Of a stretch of DNA of 10,052 nucleotides, positions 5,667 through 10,052 are shown piece by piece. The translations under genes were made by a program, and so were the position numbers. Positions within the stretch are counted from its first letter, which is position 1. The number at the start of each line of letters is the position of its first letter. The notes under the pieces were generated by a model. The model was not told the origin of the DNA. It saw nothing but the letters and a program-made list of their open reading frames with translations, and ran no database searches. The stretch comes from Nitrospinae bacterium RIFCSPLOWO2_12_39_16. Its GTDB lineage: Bacteria > Nitrospinota > Nitrospinia > UBA9942. The stretch covers positions 1-10,052 of the forward strand of contig MHDO01000018.1 of assembly GCA_001805005.1 (NCBI GenBank), given 5' to 3'.

Positions 5667-7379
5667 TTACCTCTCAAATAGTGGAACAATCTTTGATTTC
5701 TCCACATCTATCAAACCCTTATCAGTAATTTTCAATTCAGGTATTACAGAGAGTGACAGAAATGAAAGGGACATGAAAGGATTGGTGAGTGGACATCCAA
5801 GCCTTTTGGCAGCAAAATTCAGCCTTTCTACTCCATCCTTAACCTCATTTAATGATTTATCAGACATAAGTCCTGCAACCGGAAGGGGGAAAGATTCAAT
5901 AATATCTTCACCACTTACCACAACCTGTCCCCCTTTTAAATGAATAATCTCATTTACAGCACACATCATATCCCTGTCACTAGTCCCCACAGTTATTATA
6001 TTGTGTGAGTCGTGTGAGACAGATGATGCTATTGCCCCCTTCTTTAGACCAAATCCCTCAACAAATCCTATACCAATATTTCCGGAGGATAGATGTCTTT
6101 CTATTACAGCAACTTTTAGAATATCTCTATCCACGTCTGCAACAACTATCTCTCCATCAATCTTCGCCTTTTCTATCTTTTTTCTGGTTATCAGTTGTCC
6201 TGATATAATTTCAATAACCTTTATCAATCTCCCCCTTACCTTAATTTTTAAATTATCTATGGAAATGGGTTTTACATTCATTGAACACCTGAGATGTATA
6301 GGATTTTCCGATGGTATTTCTGGAATAAGGCATCCATTTTCGGCAACTAATCTACCTCTTTTAAATACCTTTTTGATATTGAAACTCTTAAGATTATCAA
6401 AGAAAATAAAATCTGCATTATATCCAGGGGCAATTGCCCCAAATTTATTCAGGCGAAAATACTCGGCTGGATTCAGTGTTGCCATCCTCACAGCGGTTAC
6501 AGGGTCTATCCCCCATTTAATAGCTGTCTTAACCATAAAATTAATATGCCCTTCATTTACAATATCAACAGGGTTTCTGTCATCTGTAACAAACATGAAT
6601 CTCCTGCTGTTTTCAGTTGTAATGAAAGGAAGTAATGTCTTTAGATTCTTTGCAATGGTCCCCTCACGAAGCATTATATACATCCCCTTTTCAAGCTTCT
6701 CCCTTGCCTCCTCAATCGTAGTGCATTCATGGTCAGACCTTATACCTGCACTTATGTATGCATTTAATCCCTTTCCAGAGAGCCCGGGTGCATGTCCGTC
6801 TATTACCTTCCCCTTCATAATGTCTATCTTTTTTAGAACACTATTGTCCCTGTGGATTACACCCGAATAATTCATCATCTCTGCAAGTCCTAAAACCCAG
6901 GGTTTATCAGCAAAGGTGGAAAGGTCATGATACCCAAGTCTTCCCCCTGATGTCTCCATATCGGTCGCAGGGACACATGACGGGAGCATAATAAATATAT
7001 CAAGCGGAATATTTTTGCTATATTCCGCCATAAATTTTATCCCCTCAAGTCCAAATACATTTGCAATCTCATGCGGGTCAATAACGACTGTCGTTGTGCC
7101 CAAAGGGGCAACACCAGTTGCAAATTCAATAGGTAAAACCATTGAGCTCTCTATATGGACATGCCCGTCTATTAATCCCGGAGAGAGATACATCCCCCTG
7201 ATATCAATTGTCTTTTTTGCCTTGTATCTTCCAAAACCTGCAATCATCCCCTGAAATACCGCTACATCTGTCTTCTGAATCTCTCCAGAAAATACATTGA
7301 TTACCTGTGCATTTTTTATAAGGAGGTCGGCATAAATCTCCCCCATCGCAGCCTTAATCCTTTTCTCTAAATTAATCAT
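5667..7379 (-). CDS. ade: Adenine deaminase
   Basis: Adenine deaminase (EC 3.5.4.2) converts adenine to hypoxanthine and ammonia for purine salvage in the cytoplasm. The 570-residue protein is full length for the amidohydrolase-fold Ade family. Visible metal and catalytic motifs: GLIDGHVHIESS (H73, H75), VIDPHEIANVFG (101-110), LPSCVPATD (132-140), LAEMMN with E167, DGHAPGL (H196), SDHE (H217), LREGT (238-241) and VTDDR (264-268). The C-terminal domain has HDSHNIITVGTSDRDM and FPLPVAGLMS, typical of this family rather than of adenosine deaminase. The ATG at 7379 gives the usual MxxLEKRI start but lacks a strong Shine-Dalgarno. The region before it is occupied by a large inverted repeat, so the leader may be structured. 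The convergent radical SAM gene ends 14 bases away. Nothing is missing. Confidence 0.96.
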   Translation of the reverse strand: MINLEKRIKAAMGEIYADLLIKNAQVINVFSGEIQKTDVAVFQGMIAGFGRYKAKKTIDIRGMYLSPGLIDGHVHIESSMVLPIEFATGVAPLGTTTVVIDPHEIANVFGLEGIKFMAEYSKNIPLDIFIMLPSCVPATDMETSGGRLGYHDLSTFADKPWVLGLAEMMNYSGVIHRDNSVLKKIDIMKGKVIDGHAPGLSGKGLNAYISAGIRSDHECTTIEEAREKLEKGMYIMLREGTIAKNLKTLLPFITTENSRRFMFVTDDRNPVDIVNEGHINFMVKTAIKWGIDPVTAVRMATLNPAEYFRLNKFGAIAPGYNADFIFFDNLKSFNIKKVFKRGRLVAENGCLIPEIPSENPIHLRCSMNVKPISIDNLKIKVRGRLIKVIEIISGQLITRKKIEKAKIDGEIVVADVDRDILKVAVIERHLSSGNIGIGFVEGFGLKKGAIASSVSHDSHNIITVGTSDRDMMCAVNEIIHLKGGQVVVSGEDIIESFPLPVAGLMSDKSLNEVKDGVERLNFAAKRLGCPLTNPFMSLSFLSLSVIPELKITDKGLIDVEKSKIVPLFER

Positions 7380-7397
7380 AAAACAAAGACTTGATTA

Positions 7398-7477
7398 ATC
7401 CACAGATTACACAGATTTTCACAGATTTTTAAAAACCATTTTATTTTAATCTGCGGTAATCGGCGAAATCTGCGGAT
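7398..7477. repeat. Imperfect 30-bp inverted repeat built of CNCAGATT units
   Basis: Left arm 7398-7427 and right arm 7448-7477 are reverse complements at 23 of 30 positions by hand alignment, around a 20-base AT-rich loop. Three of the mismatches become G-U pairs in minus-strand RNA, so a hairpin there would pair at about 26 of 30 positions. Each arm itself contains three copies of a roughly 10-base unit (ATCCACAGATT / ACACAGATT / TTCACAGATT and variants). It lies just upstream of ade and downstream of the aldo/keto reductase gene, on the transcribed path of both. The pattern resembles dispersed CAGATT repeats seen in other environmental genomes. Confidence 0.75.
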
Positions 7478-7605
7478 GTTTTTATAATTTCCTATACATG
7501 AACAAAAACCTAATTTCTTATGTATTAAAATATAATCTCTGACGGCCTCTTTATCCACTGCTAAAAGAGGAAGATAATATTTTTCCACAATAAGAGAATT
7601 TACTT

Positions 7606-8400
7606 TTAAAGTTTCAGGTGGTCGCCAATACGCCTCATCCATGTCATCTCTTCTTGAGATAATGGTCCATTATCAAGGGCGGTAAGTGCCTCAGTCATAT
7701 GCTCCATATTTTTAGGTCCTGCTATACAGACATTCACATTAGTATTACTGAGGACAAAACGATAGCAGTCTGATGCCATTGGTGTTCTCTCCCCTTTTGG
7801 CATTTTTTTTGGGTTAACAAGTCCTCCCCATCGTGTGGCAGTATATGTAACAATACCGGGGCGATTTGCTGCATCAAGATTTGGAAAGACCTCTGTCTCT
7901 GCTCCGCGGTGAGCAGCATTATAGCGGATATGGAATATGTCATAATTTCCTGTCTTTGCAAATTCAGGAAATGCCTTTCGGTTATGACCTGAAATTGCTA
8001 TAAAACGAGCGAGTCTTTTCTCTTTCAACTCTGCACATATATCAAGGATTTTTTGAGGTGGATATGAGTTATACCAGCCGAGAAGGATTACATCTACGCT
8101 ATCAAGCCCTGTCTTTTGTAAGAACTTTTCAAAACTCCTTCTGAAAAGCCATCCAAAACGCCAATAAATCTGAGCAACTACGATAATTTTATCCCGCTTT
8201 CCTTTGTTGCAGATATTTTTGATGGCGGTATTCATACCTTCACGGCATATTGAACCATGATAAAAATAATTGCATCCCCTCTCAAAAGCCATCTCAAATG
8301 CTTTTGAAGGAGCTCCGTAGCCACCTGAAACACCAAGCCTCCCCACCTTAAGACCTGTTTTCCCGAGTATTCCATTTGTAAAAGAATTGCTATCTGCCAT
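7606..8400 (-). CDS. Aldo/keto reductase-fold protein lacking the usual catalytic tetrad
   Basis: The 264-residue protein matches the aldo/keto reductase (PF00248) layout: LGKTGLKVGRLGVSGGYG at the start, a MAFERGCNYFYHGS first-strand block, LDSVDVILLGWYNS, ELKEKRLARFIAISGHNR, FHIRYNAAHRG, IVTYTATRWGGL, CIAGPKNMEHMTEAL and a final LSQEEMTWMRRIGDHL. These are family features in the correct order and length for the short ferredoxin-like/YgjR-type group. The four residues of the classical catalytic tetrad (Asp-Tyr-Lys-His) align with Y47, C52, Q77 and G108, so normal NADPH-dependent carbonyl reduction is doubtful. It may be a binding protein or use other chemistry. The ATG at 8400 has AGGA six bases upstream. 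It may share a transcript with ade, 226 bases downstream. Fold call strong, function unknown. Confidence 0.82.
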   Translation of the reverse strand: MADSNSFTNGILGKTGLKVGRLGVSGGYGAPSKAFEMAFERGCNYFYHGSICREGMNTAIKNICNKGKRDKIIVVAQIYWRFGWLFRRSFEKFLQKTGLDSVDVILLGWYNSYPPQKILDICAELKEKRLARFIAISGHNRKAFPEFAKTGNYDIFHIRYNAAHRGAETEVFPNLDAANRPGIVTYTATRWGGLVNPKKMPKGERTPMASDCYRFVLSNTNVNVCIAGPKNMEHMTEALTALDNGPLSQEEMTWMRRIGDHLKL

Positions 8401-8480
8401 GATTCATCCTAACCCGACTAAATCGGAAAAGAAATTCGTGTTCTAAGTTTTTTTGAATTTTCTTAGGTTTTTTATCACAC

Positions 8481-8486
8481 TATAAT
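8481..8486 (+). promoter_or_regulatory. Candidate -10 box for the RNA methyltransferase gene
   Basis: A consensus TATAAT lies about 37 bases before the ATG at 8523, predicting a short leader starting near 8493. There is no matching -35 at 16-18 bases; TTGAAT (8453-8458) is 22 bases away, too far. The position between divergent genes supports it. Confidence 0.4.
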
Positions 8487-8522
8487 CTTTTTTACAATAC
8501 AATTTTATGGCATGATAGTTTT

Positions 8523-9911
8523 ATGGCTAAAATTAAATTTAAAATCCCTGTAAAGTGTGGAGAGAAGTTTGAATTATCCGTTGAAGATATTGCATCAAGT
8601 GGTGACGGAATCTCGCATTACAAAGGATATACTCTTTTCGTTCCTCAGACAGTCAAAGGAGACAGGGTTTTTGTAGAAGTTATCAAAACCACACCAAGAT
8701 TTGGTATAACAAAAATTATTAAATTACTCAAACCCTCTACATGGCGAATAAATCCTGAATGTCCCATTTATTTTGAATGTGGAGGATGTCAGCTCCAGCA
8801 TATTAAATATGATGAACAGATGGAGTTTAAAAAGAAGGCAGTAAAAGACAGCCTTGAGAGGATTGGAAAGATTAAACTTGAATTTGAGTCTGAAATAATC
8901 CCTGCAAGGCAGCCTTTTTTCTACAGGAATAAAGGGATATTTCATTTCAAAAGGACAAGAAAAGGCTTGAAGGTAGGTTTCTTTGCAAAAGGGACACATA
9001 ATGTCGTTGATATTAAAAACTGCCCTGTCCTTTTAGAACCAATAAATAAAATAAAGGAAGCAATACGAAGGAGCATAGAAAATAAAAATGTTTCTGTATA
9101 TAACGAATTATATCATAAGGGATTTTTAAGAAGCCTTATTATCAGGCAATCAGCAAAAACGAAGGAAATCCTTATCGGTCTTGTAACAACAGAGGGAAAT
9201 TTTGACAGCTCATTTATTCAGGATATAGCAGAAATAAATGTCACCTTGAAAGGAAATTATAAGCTCGTTGGGATTGTCCAGAATATCAATACACTAAAAA
9301 CCAATGTAATCCTTGGAACAGAAAATAGACTTCTGTGGGGGCGTGATTATTTGAATGAATCTCTCGGAGGCATAAATTACCAGCTTTCACTCACCTCTTT
9401 CTTTCAAATCAATCCATACCAGACAGAGACTCTTCTAAAAACAGTTGAGGAGATGCTTACGGGAGTAAAAGGCACAATACTTGATACCTATAGCGGTATC
9501 GGGAGCATAGCACTTTACCTTGCGAAAAATTTTGCTTCTGTTATTGGTATTGAAGAGAATGAAGTGGCAGTAGAGGATGCAAATAAAAGTGCAGAGAGAA
9601 ACGGGATAAAAAATTGTTCTTTTCTCGCAGGCACAACTGAAAAACATCTGAAAAATTTTGAAGGGTCATCTGATACTAAAGCAATTATACTTGACCCGCC
9701 GAGAAAGGGCTGCTCAGAAGAAGTCTTAAATTCTGTCTTAAAAATAAAACATGAGAGAATTGTTTATGTCTCTTGTAATCCATCTACACTATCACGGGAT
9801 TTAAACAAACTCTGCCAGGAAATGTATTACATAAAGGGTGTAAAAGTTATTGACATGTTCCCCCAGACTGTTCACATGGAGACAGCAGTATTGCTTGAGA
9901 GAAACGGATAG
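8523..9911 (+). CDS. rlmD: 23S rRNA (uracil-C5)-methyltransferase, RlmD/TrmA family
   Basis: This 462-residue enzyme transfers methyl from SAM to C5 of a uridine in RNA, most likely 23S rRNA. It has an N-terminal TRAM RNA-binding domain (about residues 12-70; VEDIASSGDGISHYKGYTLFVP). A 4Fe-4S cluster site follows: CPIYFECGGCQLQH with C80, C86 and C89, plus C167. The SAM-binding motif is LDTYSGIGSIALYLA (320-334), then LDPPRKG (390-396). The catalytic nucleophile is C418 in YVSCNPSTLSRDL, and the general base is E453 in HMETAVLLER. This is the full architecture of the RumA/RlmCD group. Whether it modifies the RlmD site, the RlmC site, both, or tRNA cannot be decided from sequence alone, so the symbol is family-level. 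No Shine-Dalgarno is seen before the ATG, but no other start fits. The gene is intact. Confidence 0.93.
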   Translation: MAKIKFKIPVKCGEKFELSVEDIASSGDGISHYKGYTLFVPQTVKGDRVFVEVIKTTPRFGITKIIKLLKPSTWRINPECPIYFECGGCQLQHIKYDEQMEFKKKAVKDSLERIGKIKLEFESEIIPARQPFFYRNKGIFHFKRTRKGLKVGFFAKGTHNVVDIKNCPVLLEPINKIKEAIRRSIENKNVSVYNELYHKGFLRSLIIRQSAKTKEILIGLVTTEGNFDSSFIQDIAEINVTLKGNYKLVGIVQNINTLKTNVILGTENRLLWGRDYLNESLGGINYQLSLTSFFQINPYQTETLLKTVEEMLTGVKGTILDTYSGIGSIALYLAKNFASVIGIEENEVAVEDANKSAERNGIKNCSFLAGTTEKHLKNFEGSSDTKAIILDPPRKGCSEEVLNSVLKIKHERIVYVSCNPSTLSRDLNKLCQEMYYIKGVKVIDMFPQTVHMETAVLLERNG

Positions 9912-9961
9912 ATAGAAAGTGGCCCTTCAAATGGGTAACCCAAGACCTTTTACAGTTATAC

Positions 9962-10051
9962 TTAATTAGCGACAAATTCAGCCATAACAGGTATCTTTTT
10001 TAATAACCCTTTTTTAGAAAACCGTTTTGTAAAACTTATGATTGTAAATCC
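9962..10051 (-). CDS. Possible C-terminal end of a gene entering from the right edge
   Basis: On the minus strand a frame open from the window edge ends at TAA (9964-9962) after 29 codons, reading GFTIISFTKRFSKKGLLKK and ending IPVMAEFVAN. The order 'GF..iSF.kRF..kgl..KIPVmAEF' looks like the end of a class I SAM-methyltransferase-type protein, but this is an impression from a short stretch. The stop lies about 50 bases from the convergent rlmD-family stop, a normal spacing here. It could be a chance open frame. Confidence 0.35.
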   Translation of the reverse strand, partial: GFTIISFTKRFSKKGLLKKIPVMAEFVAN

Positions 10052-10052
10052 C

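Noticed and set aside
6001..6870. Long plus-strand open frame (about 289 codons) opposite adenine deaminase
   Set aside because: It is antisense to strongly conserved ade sequence. Its translation is low-complexity Ser/Ile/Phe-rich, as expected for a mirror frame, and it has no recognisable motif.
7376..7642. Minus-strand frame of 88 codons between ade and the aldo/keto reductase gene
   Set aside because: About half of it is the CAGATT inverted repeat translated (NIRRFRRLPQIKIKWFLKICENL). It overlaps both neighbours in other frames, has no good ribosome-binding site, and the aldo/keto reductase already has its normal C-terminus.
9912..9961. Possible terminator after the RNA methyltransferase gene (GCCC...GGGT)
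   Set aside because: Only about 3-4 base pairs can form and no T-run follows in the right place.

Overview
The window is AT-rich bacterial chromosome, densely packed with ordinary genes on both strands. No phage, transposase, rRNA, tRNA or CRISPR array was recognised. The genes suggest a Gram-negative-type, probably anaerobic or microaerophilic lineage: a cobalamin-type radical SAM enzyme, an Fe-S rRNA methyltransferase, an MscS channel with a cyclic-nucleotide domain, and a small haem-copper-oxidase-like membrane protein. Together with several families of GC-rich palindromic dispersed repeats, this resembles uncultivated Nitrospirota, Desulfobacterota or related candidate phyla. The taxonomic guess is inference with low confidence.

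Left part (1-1232): the N-terminal third or so of a Mod-type DNA methyltransferase runs off the left edge on the minus strand. An AT-rich intergenic stretch follows. Then comes a two-gene toxin-antitoxin module on the plus strand (TIGR02574-type antitoxin, ParE/RelE toxin) whose frames overlap by 4 bases.

Centre-left (1241-5652): a four-helix oxidase-subunit-I-like protein and the tRNA 2-thiouridylase MnmA share a minus-strand unit. Opposite them, an MscS-type channel with a C-terminal cyclic-nucleotide-binding domain is followed 3 bases later by a B12-binding radical SAM protein. The two units diverge from a compact region at 2874-2889 that carries an extended -10 promoter on each strand.

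Centre-right (5667-8400): adenine deaminase and a divergent aldo/keto reductase-fold protein lie on the minus strand, separated by a long imperfect inverted repeat. Right part (8523-10052): an RlmD/TrmA-family RNA methyltransferase on the plus strand, then what may be the last 29 codons of a minus-strand gene entering from the right edge.

The most striking feature is the dispersed repeats. At least three palindromic copies of two families (a C5T3/A3G5 hairpin and a CCTCTCCC/GGGAGAGG hairpin) occur, two of them in frame inside protein-coding genes (the methyltransferase and mnmA). The third sits between mnmA and the next gene, where it supplies that gene's ribosome-binding site. A third, unrelated repeat (CNCAGATT units) lies upstream of adenine deaminase. 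I see no clear multi-gene novel system. The best candidates for follow-up are the protein-embedded repeats, the aldo/keto reductase that has lost its catalytic tetrad, the channel/radical SAM pair and the symmetric divergent promoter.
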